Shown piece after piece: positions 1 to 5,454 of a stretch of DNA of 8,992 bases. Position 1 is the first letter of the stretch. The number at the start of each line of letters is the position of its first letter. The DNA is taken from contig CANCCF010000167.1 of NCBI GenBank assembly GCA_947374485.1, positions 1-8,992 of the forward strand, given 5' to 3'. A program made the translations under genes and the position numbers. Source of the stretch: Comamonadaceae bacterium (lineage in GTDB: Bacteria; Pseudomonadota; Gammaproteobacteria; Burkholderiales; Burkholderiaceae_C). The notes under the pieces are model-generated. The model saw only the letters and a list, made by a program, of their open reading frames with translations, did not search any database and was not told where the DNA came from.

Positions 1-65
1 AACCTTGCTCTCTGACAACTCAAATGCACAACACCAACGGTTTGAATGAACCGAATGAGATTCCG

Positions 66-91
66 ATCTGGATCGCTTGCGCGATCCAGAT
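66..91. repeat. Perfect 11-bp inverted repeat (hairpin)
   Basis: ATCTGGATCGC at 66-76 is the exact reverse complement of GCGATCCAGAT at 81-91, with TTGC as the loop. No T-tract follows on the plus strand, and on the minus strand only mixed sequence follows, so it is not a textbook intrinsic terminator. It may be a transcript-end structure of an upstream gene or part of a structured RNA. Confidence 0.7.
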
Positions 92-225
92 TGGTGGAAT
101 CAAGCGTTTGACTTAAGGAGGAAGTCCTTATAGAGGTAAAGGAGGAGCCCGCAGGGCGGGGGACACGAACGGAAGCATTCACCCCAGTGGCATAGTCCAC
201 ACCGGCGGCCGCCTAAGCGCCCCCC

Positions 226-231
226 TAAAAT
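226..231 (+). promoter_or_regulatory. Possible -10 box for a leaderless mRNA
   Basis: TAAAAT lies only 5 nt before the ATG at 237, and no Shine-Dalgarno sequence is present. If it is a sigma-70 -10 box, transcription would begin at or next to the start codon, giving a leaderless mRNA. No clear -35 box is visible about 17 bp upstream, which keeps the confidence low. Confidence 0.35.
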
Positions 232-236
232 ACCCC

Positions 237-1121
237 ATGCCCCACACCGAATCCTGCCAAACCTGCCTCTTCCACGGCCTGCCCGCCGTGCGCCTTACCG
301 CTGCGGATGGCAGCACCGCCACCGTCACCCTGCACGGCGCTCACGTGGTGTCGTGGAAGACGCCGCAGGGTGTGGAGCAGCTGTATCTAAGCCCCAACAC
401 CCGCTTTGAAGGCGGCCAGGCCATACGCGGCGGCGTGCCGGTGGTGTTCCCGCAGTTCAACACGCGCGGCGTGCTGCCGCGCCATGGCTTTGCGCGCACC
501 TGCCGGTGGGCGGTGGTGGAAGATCTGGAAGAGATGGAAGAACTTGAAAGGCCAAAACCCTGCAGCGTCACCCTGGCGCTGCAAAGCCACAAGGTCATCA
601 AGTCGCTCTGGCCCTATGCCTTTGGCTGTGAGCTCACCGTGGCACTGCAAGACAACAGCCTGGTGATGACGCTGGCCGTGCGCAACAAGGGGCAGGCGGC
701 TTTCAGCTTCCAGGCCGCGCTGCACACCTACCTGGCTATTGGTTCGATTGACAGCGTCGCGCTCACCGGGCTGGAAGGCCATGCGTTTGAAGACTGCACC
801 GAAGCGCCCAGCGTGGTGAAGCCGCACAGCGCCTTGCAGCCGCATGCCTTTGTGGACCGCATCTACTTTGATGCGCCCGACACCCTGCAACTGCAGTCCG
901 CCAATGGACAACTGCAACTGCAGCAAAGCGGTTTTTGCGACATCGTGGTGTGGAACCCCGGTGGCTTTGGTGCCAACCCGCCGCCCGACTTGCCGCAGGA
1001 CGGCTACAAGCACTTCCTGTGTGTGGAGGCGGCACGCATCGGCAAGCCTGTGGTGCTGGAGGCCGGTGGCAGCTGGCGCGGCACGCAGACCTTGCAGGCC
1101 GTGCGGCCATCCATTGGCTGA
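237..1121 (+). CDS. D-hexose-6-phosphate mutarotase (YeaD-like aldose 1-epimerase)
   Basis: This 294-residue cytosolic protein belongs to the galactose mutarotase-like superfamily, YeaD branch, which interconverts alpha and beta anomers of hexose 6-phosphates such as glucose 6-phosphate. Visible marks are the AIRGGVPVVFPQF block (residues 62-74), RHGFAR with His83 and Arg87, ALHTYL with His163 (probable catalytic acid) and CVEAA with Glu264 (probable catalytic base). Length is normal for the family and no signal peptide is seen. The ATG at 237 has no Shine-Dalgarno site but a TAAAAT box 5 nt upstream. The gene stands alone: the next gene starts 354 nt downstream and is unrelated. The family call is firm; the exact sugar phosphate is inferred from family knowledge. 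Confidence 0.9.
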   Translation: MPHTESCQTCLFHGLPAVRLTAADGSTATVTLHGAHVVSWKTPQGVEQLYLSPNTRFEGGQAIRGGVPVVFPQFNTRGVLPRHGFARTCRWAVVEDLEEMEELERPKPCSVTLALQSHKVIKSLWPYAFGCELTVALQDNSLVMTLAVRNKGQAAFSFQAALHTYLAIGSIDSVALTGLEGHAFEDCTEAPSVVKPHSALQPHAFVDRIYFDAPDTLQLQSANGQLQLQQSGFCDIVVWNPGGFGANPPPDLPQDGYKHFLCVEAARIGKPVVLEAGGSWRGTQTLQAVRPSIG

Positions 1122-1167
1122 GCCAAAGGCGAAAGTGGCTTAGCAGAATTTGAAAATCTTACAGTGA

Positions 1168-1196
1168 GATATTTAAATATTTGTATTTTAAATATC
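1168..1196. repeat. AT-rich inverted repeat, possible operator
   Basis: GATATTTAAA at 1168-1177 and TTTAAATATC at 1187-1196 are exact reverse complements separated by 9 nt. The left arm lies within a 12-bp perfect palindrome, ATATTTAAATAT (1169-1180). It sits 46 nt after the mutarotase stop and about 280 nt before the next start. It could be a protein-binding site or a curved AT-rich element. It does not look like a GC-rich intrinsic terminator. Confidence 0.5.
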
Positions 1197-1338
1197 GGAA
1201 AACGCAAGAAATGAAGACATTGCTCGCACCTATATTGCAGGCCATTGTCTTTAGTTAAATAAAAAAATCCACGTCTCCAGAACGCGCAAAGCCTTGCCCA
1301 GGCTTTTGCGATGTCTGTCCTGTCGGGCTTGGTTTGCA

Positions 1339-1369
1339 TTGACTTTCGACAAGTGTTTCGGGTTGTATT
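1339..1369 (+). promoter_or_regulatory. Weak sigma-70 promoter candidate for the paralogue pair
   Basis: TTGACT at 1339-1344 matches the -35 consensus at five of six positions. The best -10 match near the expected distance is TGTATT at 1364-1369, four of six, with a long 19-bp spacer. Transcription from here would include the two GC-rich hairpins in the 5' leader. This is a weak call made mainly from position. Confidence 0.3.
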
Positions 1370-1400
1370 TTCAACTACATAAACGCCGAAAGCCAATGCG

Positions 1401-1446
1401 CAACCGCGCCCCGCGGTTGTGTGGCTATGGCATCCCCGCGGATGCC
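1401..1446 (+). promoter_or_regulatory. Two tandem GC-rich hairpins in the leader of the paralogue pair
   Basis: Hairpin 1 is CAACCGCG (1401-1408), loop CCC, CGCGGTTG (1412-1419). Hairpin 2 is GGCATCC (1429-1435), loop CCGC, GGATGCC (1440-1446). Both stems are perfect, and both hairpins contain the same CCCCGCGG motif. Because CCGCGG is self-complementary, the two could also pair with each other. They end 19 nt before the GGAG ribosome binding site, so they could affect translation or mRNA stability. No T-tract follows either hairpin, which argues against simple termination. Confidence 0.45.
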
Positions 1447-1475
1447 GCCTGTGATTCAACCAACTGGAGTCCCCC

Positions 1476-2660
1476 ATGAAACTGCTTTTTGCGTCCGGCT
1501 TGCTTTGCACAACGGTACTGGCCGTTGCACAGTCCTTGCCGCCCACCACGCCCATCAACGAGATTCAGCCCTCGCCACCGTCCATTGGAGCGGATGTGCC
1601 TGCCACCTATTTCGGGCCACCGCCCTCGTCTGTGCAGAAAGAGCTGGTGGGGCCGGTGCAACTGCTGAAGTCCGGAACCATCGATCTGGACAAGGGCACC
1701 ATCACCCTGCCGCTCTACAAGGGGCGCATGCGTTCCGGTGAGGCGGTGTGGTACATCCTGACGGACACCAACGACCAGGGCAATGCCGAGGCCCTGGGCA
1801 TCAACTACTCGGCCAAGCTCACCTATGCCGAGGTGGGCAAAGGCGTGCGCACAGCCAGCCAGGACCTGATCAACGGCAAGACGGTGGTGACCTTCGAGGC
1901 GGGCCGTGTCAACTTCGCACCGGTGCGCAGCGTCACGCCGGGTACGGCGCCCAACTACTTTCCGCCCACTGCAGTCACCCCAGGCGGCATTGGCGACTCC
2001 AGGTACAGCCCGCTGGCCAAGATTGGCGAATACATCTACAACGCACCCACCATGGCGCAGGGTGAGAGCGAGGCCACGCTCAACGCGTATTGCAACGGCT
2101 CCCCCGACTACTCCAAGGTGCATGACAAAGTGGTTGCCATTTGCCCCAAGGACCAGACCGTCACGCTCAAGCTGACCACGGGTTTCAGCTTTGCCAAGCC
2201 CGTGCTCTACCTGAGCACCGACGCCAACAGCAAGCTGGCGGCCGCCATGGAAGCTGCGGTGTATGCCCCTGGCCTGCAGGATGTCAAGGTGGGCAGCGAT
2301 GACAGTGCCTTCAGTGCCGTGGAGCGCATCTTTTCCATCCGCAACGGCCCCACCAACACCCAGGCTGGCGTGGTCAATCCGCAAAGGCAGGGCTTCGACA
2401 GCGCACTGAAGGGCGAGGGCAGTCCGCTCAATGTGCTGGGTGGCATCCCCACGGTGGCAACCGACTACAGCCCGCTGTGGGACCTGAACCTGGGTGAGTG
2501 GACGCAGGCGGCCGTGAGCAAGCACTACCGCTCCAGGGTACGTGGCGAGTTCCAGATTCTGGGCTATGTGCGCAGCGGCTGGATCACGGGCATCGGAGGC
2601 AAACCCTTTGGCTCCACCGGTCTGATCATCAATTGCCCCATCGCCTACCGCTTTTTATAA
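1476..2660 (+). CDS. Exported protein of unknown function, paralogue 1 (type I signal peptide)
   Basis: This 394-residue protein starts with a typical Sec signal peptide: Lys2, a hydrophobic core to about residue 17, and probable cleavage after AVA (16-18). It should be periplasmic or secreted. The start is supported by GGAG 6 nt before the ATG. Conserved-looking blocks shared with the next gene include SIGADVPATYFG (36-47), WYILTDT (92-98), YSPLAKIG (177-184), LKLTTGFSF (231-239), PVLYLSTD (242-249), DDSAFSAVERIF (275-286) and YSPLWDLN (331-338). The mature protein has three Cys (206, 223, 387), all kept in the paralogue, so a disulfide is plausible. I do not recognise a characterised family. 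From memory it resembles uncharacterised secreted proteins found widely in bacteria and some fungi, but this is unverified. No catalytic motif is evident. Confidence 0.85.
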   Translation: MKLLFASGLLCTTVLAVAQSLPPTTPINEIQPSPPSIGADVPATYFGPPPSSVQKELVGPVQLLKSGTIDLDKGTITLPLYKGRMRSGEAVWYILTDTNDQGNAEALGINYSAKLTYAEVGKGVRTASQDLINGKTVVTFEAGRVNFAPVRSVTPGTAPNYFPPTAVTPGGIGDSRYSPLAKIGEYIYNAPTMAQGESEATLNAYCNGSPDYSKVHDKVVAICPKDQTVTLKLTTGFSFAKPVLYLSTDANSKLAAAMEAAVYAPGLQDVKVGSDDSAFSAVERIFSIRNGPTNTQAGVVNPQRQGFDSALKGEGSPLNVLGGIPTVATDYSPLWDLNLGEWTQAAVSKHYRSRVRGEFQILGYVRSGWITGIGGKPFGSTGLIINCPIAYRFL

Positions 2661-2687
2661 ATTTCTCCCTCTCAATGGAGTCCCAGA

Positions 2688-3962
2688 ATGAAAAATTACA
2701 AACTGATTTCCCTGGCGGTTGCTGCCCTCCTGTCAGCCTGCGGCGGTGGCAATGATGCGGCATCGGTTCCCGGCAATGCCACGGTGGTCGAGCAGGAAGC
2801 CAGCCCGGGTGGTGAACTGGCCAACAGCCTGGTGGCCATCCAGAATCCCACCCCCATCACTGAAATCCAACCGGCGCCGGCATCCATCGGGGCCGATGTG
2901 CCGGCCACGTATTTCGGCACGGCGCCGTCCACGGTGAAGAAAGAGCTGGTGGGCCCCTACCAGTTGCTCAAGGCCGGTGTGCTGGACCTGGAAGCAGGCA
3001 CGCTGACCCTGCCGCTGTACAAGGGCCAGCTCGCGGACGGCCGCCTGGCGTGGTACATCCTCACCGACACCAGCGACCAGGCCAATGCGGACGCGCTGGG
3101 CCTGAACTTCTCGTCCAAGCTGGAGTACGCCGACGTGGGCCGGGGCGTGCGCAAGGCCTCGCAGCAGCTCATTGGCGGCGTGACGACCGTGGTGTTTGCC
3201 AATGGCGCGGTGGACTTTTCCCCCGCTGTCAGTGTGACCCCGGGTGCTGCGCCCAATTTCTTTCCACCCACGGCAACCCAGCCGGGCTCGGTGGGAGACG
3301 CCAACTACAGCCCGCTGGCAAAAATTGGCGACTACATCTACAACGCACCCATGGTGGCATTCGACGTGAGCGACACCGCGCTGAACGCCTTCTGTGACGG
3401 CAATGTGAACCACGCGCTGGTGCATGACAAGGTAACCAAAATTTGCCCGCGTGACCAGGTGGTGACCTTGAAGCTCACCACCGGCTTCAGCTTTGGCCGC
3501 CCCGTGCTGTACCTGAGCACCGACAGCAACAACGCGCTGGCCTCTGCCGTTGAAAGCGCGACCTTCGCACCCGGTTTGCAGGACGTCAAAGTGGGCAACG
3601 ATGACAGTGCCTTCAGTGCGGTGGAGCGCATCTTTGCGGTGATCAACGGGCCCAGCAACACCGTGCCCGGTGAGATCAACCCGCAGCGCCAGGGCTTCAA
3701 CAGTGCGCTGCAGGGGCAGGGCGGGCCCTTGAATGTGCTGGGTGGCATTCCCACCATCGCCACCGACTACAGCCCGCTGTGGGATCTGAATGCCGGGCAA
3801 TGGACGCAGTCTGCCATCGACAACGACTACCGTTCCCGCGTGCAGGAAGAGTTTGAAATCCTGGGCTATGTGCGGCGTGGCTTCATGACCGGGCCGGGGG
3901 GCGTGCCGTTTGGCTCCACCGGCATCATCATCAACTGCCCCATCGTGCACCGCTTCCTGTGA
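2688..3962 (+). CDS. Predicted lipoprotein of unknown function, paralogue 2
   Basis: This 424-residue protein begins with a lipoprotein signal peptide whose lipobox LSAC ends at Cys18, followed by Gly-Gly-Gly, so it should be lipid-anchored in the envelope. About 35 extra linker residues follow before the shared domain starts near residue 56. From there it aligns with the upstream gene product without a gap to the last residue (offset 30). My hand count is 255 of 369 identical, about 69%. Cys236, Cys253 and Cys417 match the three mature Cys of paralogue 1. GGAG lies 7 nt before the ATG, and the two genes are 27 nt apart, so they are very likely co-transcribed. This is a clear tandem duplication with different export routes. 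Function is unknown. Confidence 0.85.
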   Translation: MKNYKLISLAVAALLSACGGGNDAASVPGNATVVEQEASPGGELANSLVAIQNPTPITEIQPAPASIGADVPATYFGTAPSTVKKELVGPYQLLKAGVLDLEAGTLTLPLYKGQLADGRLAWYILTDTSDQANADALGLNFSSKLEYADVGRGVRKASQQLIGGVTTVVFANGAVDFSPAVSVTPGAAPNFFPPTATQPGSVGDANYSPLAKIGDYIYNAPMVAFDVSDTALNAFCDGNVNHALVHDKVTKICPRDQVVTLKLTTGFSFGRPVLYLSTDSNNALASAVESATFAPGLQDVKVGNDDSAFSAVERIFAVINGPSNTVPGEINPQRQGFNSALQGQGGPLNVLGGIPTIATDYSPLWDLNAGQWTQSAIDNDYRSRVQEEFEILGYVRRGFMTGPGGVPFGSTGIIINCPIVHRFL

Positions 3963-3970
3963 CCGTACCT

Positions 3971-3992
3971 GCCGGGGCTTCCAACCCCCGGC
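3971..3992 (+). terminator. Hairpin just after the paralogue pair
   Basis: GCCGGGG (3971-3977) pairs with CCCCGGC (3986-3992) across an 8-nt loop, 8 nt after the stop codon. No T-run follows, so it may protect the mRNA 3' end or act as part of a composite terminator with the next hairpin. Confidence 0.4.
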
Positions 3993-3994
3993 AT

Positions 3995-4040
3995 GCAGCC
4001 CCTCGCGGCGCCTCGCCGTGGGGGCCTGCTGCAGGCTTTT
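3995..4040 (+). terminator. Possible intrinsic terminator of the paralogue operon
   Basis: A long, imperfect stem can form: GCAG (3995-3998) with CTGC (4026-4029), CCCC (3999-4002) with the G-run at 4020-4024, and an inner CGGCG / CGCCG stem (4006-4018). TTTT follows at 4037-4040, some 7 nt after the stem. It would end transcription of the paralogue pair just before the DUF3297 start. The gap between stem and T-run makes it imperfect. Confidence 0.35.
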
Positions 4041-4044
4041 GGCC

Positions 4045-4050
4045 GATAAT
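4045..4050 (+). promoter_or_regulatory. Possible -10 box for leaderless DUF3297 mRNA
   Basis: GATAAT, five of six to the -10 consensus, lies 6 nt before the ATG at 4057, and there is no Shine-Dalgarno sequence. The arrangement mirrors the TAAAAT box before the mutarotase gene. No clear -35 box is seen. Confidence 0.4.
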
Positions 4051-4056
4051 CACGCC

Positions 4057-4326
4057 ATGAGTGAAGCCCCCACACCGACCACCGCACGGCCCCCCTTGCC
4101 CGACCTGCCCGACCACCTGTCAGCAGACCCGCGCAGCCCACACCACCTCGCCGCCGTGTTTGAACACGACATCGGCATCCGCCTGAATGGCAAGGAGCGC
4201 ACCGACGTGGAGGAATACTGCGTCAGCGAAGGCTGGGTCAAGGTGCCTGCGGGCAAGACGCTGGACCGCAAGGGCAAACCCCTGCTGATCAAGCTTAAGG
4301 GCACGGTCGAGGCTTACTACCTCTGA
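4057..4326 (+). CDS. DUF3297 family protein
   Basis: This small 89-residue cytosolic protein matches DUF3297, a family of short proteobacterial proteins of unknown function. Its core has the family pattern: LPDHLSADPRSPHH near the N-terminus, GIRLNGKERTDVEEYCVSEG in the middle, then AGKTLDRKGKPL and a C-terminal IKLKGTVEAYYL. The frame is open further upstream to a TTG at 3910, but that would run through the end of the preceding gene. The ATG at 4057 gives the usual family length and an N-terminus of normal style. It is a single gene that converges on the BON gene. Family assignment rests on recognising these motifs. Confidence 0.88.
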   Translation: MSEAPTPTTARPPLPDLPDHLSADPRSPHHLAAVFEHDIGIRLNGKERTDVEEYCVSEGWVKVPAGKTLDRKGKPLLIKLKGTVEAYYL

Positions 4327-4344
4327 GCTTTCCGCTCTGACCTG

Positions 4345-4364
4345 CAAGGCCTGTCGCGGCCTTG
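4345..4364. terminator. Bidirectional hairpin between convergent genes
   Basis: CAAGGCC (4345-4351) and GGCCTTG (4358-4364) form a perfect 7-bp stem with loop TGTCGC. It is 18 nt after the DUF3297 stop and 9 nt beyond the end of the BON gene on the other strand. Its position between convergent stops fits a shared terminator, although only TCT follows on the plus strand. Confidence 0.45.
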
Positions 4365-4373
4365 TCTGCCCGC

Positions 4374-4715
4374 TCAGGGCCGAACCACGATATTGTTCCT
4401 TACGCTGGTCACGCCCTTGACATCGCGCGCCAGCCGCTCGGCCGTGTCGCGCTCTGTGGTGCTCTTGGCAAAGCCCGACAGCACCACCGCACCCTTGAGG
4501 GTTTCGACGGTGATGGCCGCAGCGTCGACCTGTTTGTCTTCAATGAACTTGGCCTTGACCTTGGAGGTGATGGTGGCGTCGTCCACATAGGCCCCCACGC
4601 TTTCCTGGCCACGCTGGACGGCGCAGCCGGGCACGGTGAGCAAGACCGTGGCGCAGACTGTGAGGGGCAGGACGGCGAAAAGTGTGGTGCGGATTTGTGC
4701 GGTGCGGATTTTCAT
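4374..4715 (-). CDS. BON-domain lipoprotein
   Basis: This 113-residue predicted lipoprotein has a long N-terminal signal (MKIRTAQIRTT, then a hydrophobic core) ending in VPGC, with Cys31 as the lipidated residue. Residues about 45-112 form a single BON domain: DDATITSKVKAKF, an ITVETLKGAVVLSGFA strand region, and a final VKGVTSVRNNIVV. BON domains occur in envelope proteins such as OsmY and DolP and are thought to bind phospholipid. The ATG at 4715 is chosen because GGAG lies 7 nt upstream; an upstream in-frame ATG at 4745 has no such site and would add ten residues before the signal. The ABC ATPase gene lies 92 nt upstream on the same strand. A role in envelope integrity is inferred from the family. 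Confidence 0.88.
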   Translation of the reverse strand: MKIRTAQIRTTLFAVLPLTVCATVLLTVPGCAVQRGQESVGAYVDDATITSKVKAKFIEDKQVDAAAITVETLKGAVVLSGFAKSTTERDTAERLARDVKGVTSVRNNIVVRP

Positions 4716-4807
4716 GGCAGGGCTCCGTTTGTGTAGGTGTGCCATTCACCCTAGCCCTTTCGCGCCAAGGCGCCTTGATATTTCCCGCACCTGTGGGCAC
4801 ACCGGCT

Positions 4808-5386
4808 TCAGTCCAGGCACAGCACACGCCGCCAGGGCAGTGCCGGGTCGGCCTCGTAGTCGGCCACTACCCAGCTGCGCTGCGCATGGTCGGCCATGTC
4901 ACGCAAAAAGTGGTTGAGCACCCCGATCGAGGCCCGGTCCAGCGCGGCATAGGGCTGGTCCAGGCAGGTGACGGTGGCGCCACTGGCCAGCAAGGCCACC
5001 AGTGCCACCTTGCGGCGGCTGCCGGTGGAGAGCATGTAGAGCGGCTTGTCCTGGTGCGGCAACAAGAGCAAGGCCCCGGCCAGTTGCTGCTGCAGGTCTG
5101 CGTTCCAGCGCGGGCTGAATGCCTGGCGCTCCTGCCAGATCTGCAGCGCTGTTTGCGCGTCCTGCCCGGGCAAGCCCAGGTCCAGCCACTGGGCATCGGC
5201 ATGCGCGGCCTCGCCCGGCAAGGCAGGCAAGTCGCCACACAGGCGACGCAAGAGGCTGGTCTTGCCACTGCCTTCGCCGCCGGTGATGGCAATCAGGCCG
5301 GGCAGGATGGGTTGCAGGGGCGGGTCAAGGGCGGGTGTGGGTTGCGGGGTCATGGACAGCAAGACGTCAATAAGGAACCGGCCCAT
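4808..5386 (-). CDS. Short ABC-type ATPase with degenerate catalytic site
   Basis: This 192-residue protein has an ABC nucleotide-binding fold: Walker A GGEGSGKT (36-43), signature LSTGS (119-123), Walker B ending VTCLDQP (139-145) and D-loop AALD (147-150). Its size and layout recall CcmA-like ATPases. Three expected features are absent. The catalytic Glu after the Walker B Asp143 is Gln144, the switch His is missing (WVVADYE, 172-178), and there is no N-terminal strand with an A-loop aromatic before Walker A. No permease gene is adjacent. It may bind ATP without normal hydrolysis, acting as a regulator or as the inactive half of a heterodimer. The start is uncertain: ATG at 5386, or ATG at 5353 (residue 12), and neither has a Shine-Dalgarno site. 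It is divergent from the J-domain gene, with 68 nt between. Confidence 0.8.
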   Translation of the reverse strand: MGRFLIDVLLSMTPQPTPALDPPLQPILPGLIAITGGEGSGKTSLLRRLCGDLPALPGEAAHADAQWLDLGLPGQDAQTALQIWQERQAFSPRWNADLQQQLAGALLLLPHQDKPLYMLSTGSRRKVALVALLASGATVTCLDQPYAALDRASIGVLNHFLRDMADHAQRSWVVADYEADPALPWRRVLCLD

Positions 5387-5454
5387 TTTGCTACCATGCA
5401 GCAGCAGAAAAATCAGCGGCCCACCCAGCCGCCCAGCCGCAGAAAGCTCCCCCG
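5387..5454. promoter_or_regulatory. Divergent gap between ABC ATPase and J-domain genes
   Basis: This 68-nt gap must hold the start signals of both divergent genes. I see no clear sigma-70 box pair and no Shine-Dalgarno site on either side. An ATG at 5396 is out of frame with the J-domain gene. Confidence 0.3.

Larger units (their letters stand above)
1..236. other. Unassigned leader region with hairpins and GGA repeats
   Basis: No convincing gene lies here. One frame is open from position 3 to a TAA at 114-116 (38 codons, ATG at 24), but its residues match no family I know. A perfect 11-bp stem with a TTGC loop lies at 66-91. A second hairpin at 114-130 (TAAGGA / TCCTTA) carries GGAAG in its loop. 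A third at 147-157 (GCCC / GGGC) sits just before a G-rich run. GGA occurs six times between 117 and 173, partly in loops. The stretch could be the end of an upstream gene with its terminator, part of a small RNA, or the trace of a repeat element. I cannot decide between these. Confidence 0.4.
1122..1475. other. 354-nt intergenic region with AT-rich dyad and structured leader
   Basis: I see no gene here. From the left it holds AT-rich sequence with a strong dyad (1168-1196), an A-rich run (1260-1268), and a bulged hairpin CGCAAAGCCT / AGGCTTTTGCG (1285-1310) with no T-tract after it. A weak promoter candidate follows around 1339-1369, then two tandem GC-rich hairpins (1401-1446) and the Shine-Dalgarno GGAG of the next gene at 1466-1469. 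The AT-rich part contrasts sharply with the GC-rich flanking genes. It probably carries the promoter and 5' leader of the paralogue pair that follows. Confidence 0.6.

Noticed and set aside
3..116. 38-codon open frame at the left edge as a gene or gene tail
   Set aside because: It is short, matches nothing I know, and its codons coincide with a perfect 11-bp hairpin, which points to a structural rather than coding role; an upstream gene tail cannot be excluded.
1285..1310. Bulged hairpin as the intrinsic terminator of the mutarotase gene
   Set aside because: It is 160 nt after the stop codon and has no T-tract on the plus strand; on the minus strand the T-run lies about 16 nt away.
1339..1352. 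TTTCGACA at 1344-1351 as a second copy of the palindrome half-site at 7287-7294
   Set aside because: Only eight bases are shared and the opposite half-site is missing at the required distance; no sigma-54 promoter with correct spacing lies near it.
1425..3950. Long antisense open frames (366 and 405 codons) opposite both paralogue genes
   Set aside because: They mirror the GC-biased codons of the real genes, have low-complexity, His/Arg/Gly-rich products with no recognisable domain, and appear in the same way opposite both copies because these are duplicates.
3910..4056. Upstream TTG start that would extend the DUF3297 protein by 49 residues
   Set aside because: The extension overlaps the end of the preceding gene in another frame and crosses the hairpin region; the ATG at 4057 gives the usual family length.
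4743..4745. Upstream ATG for the BON lipoprotein gene
   Set aside because: It has no ribosome binding site, while the ATG at 4715 has GGAG 7 nt upstream and gives a better signal peptide.
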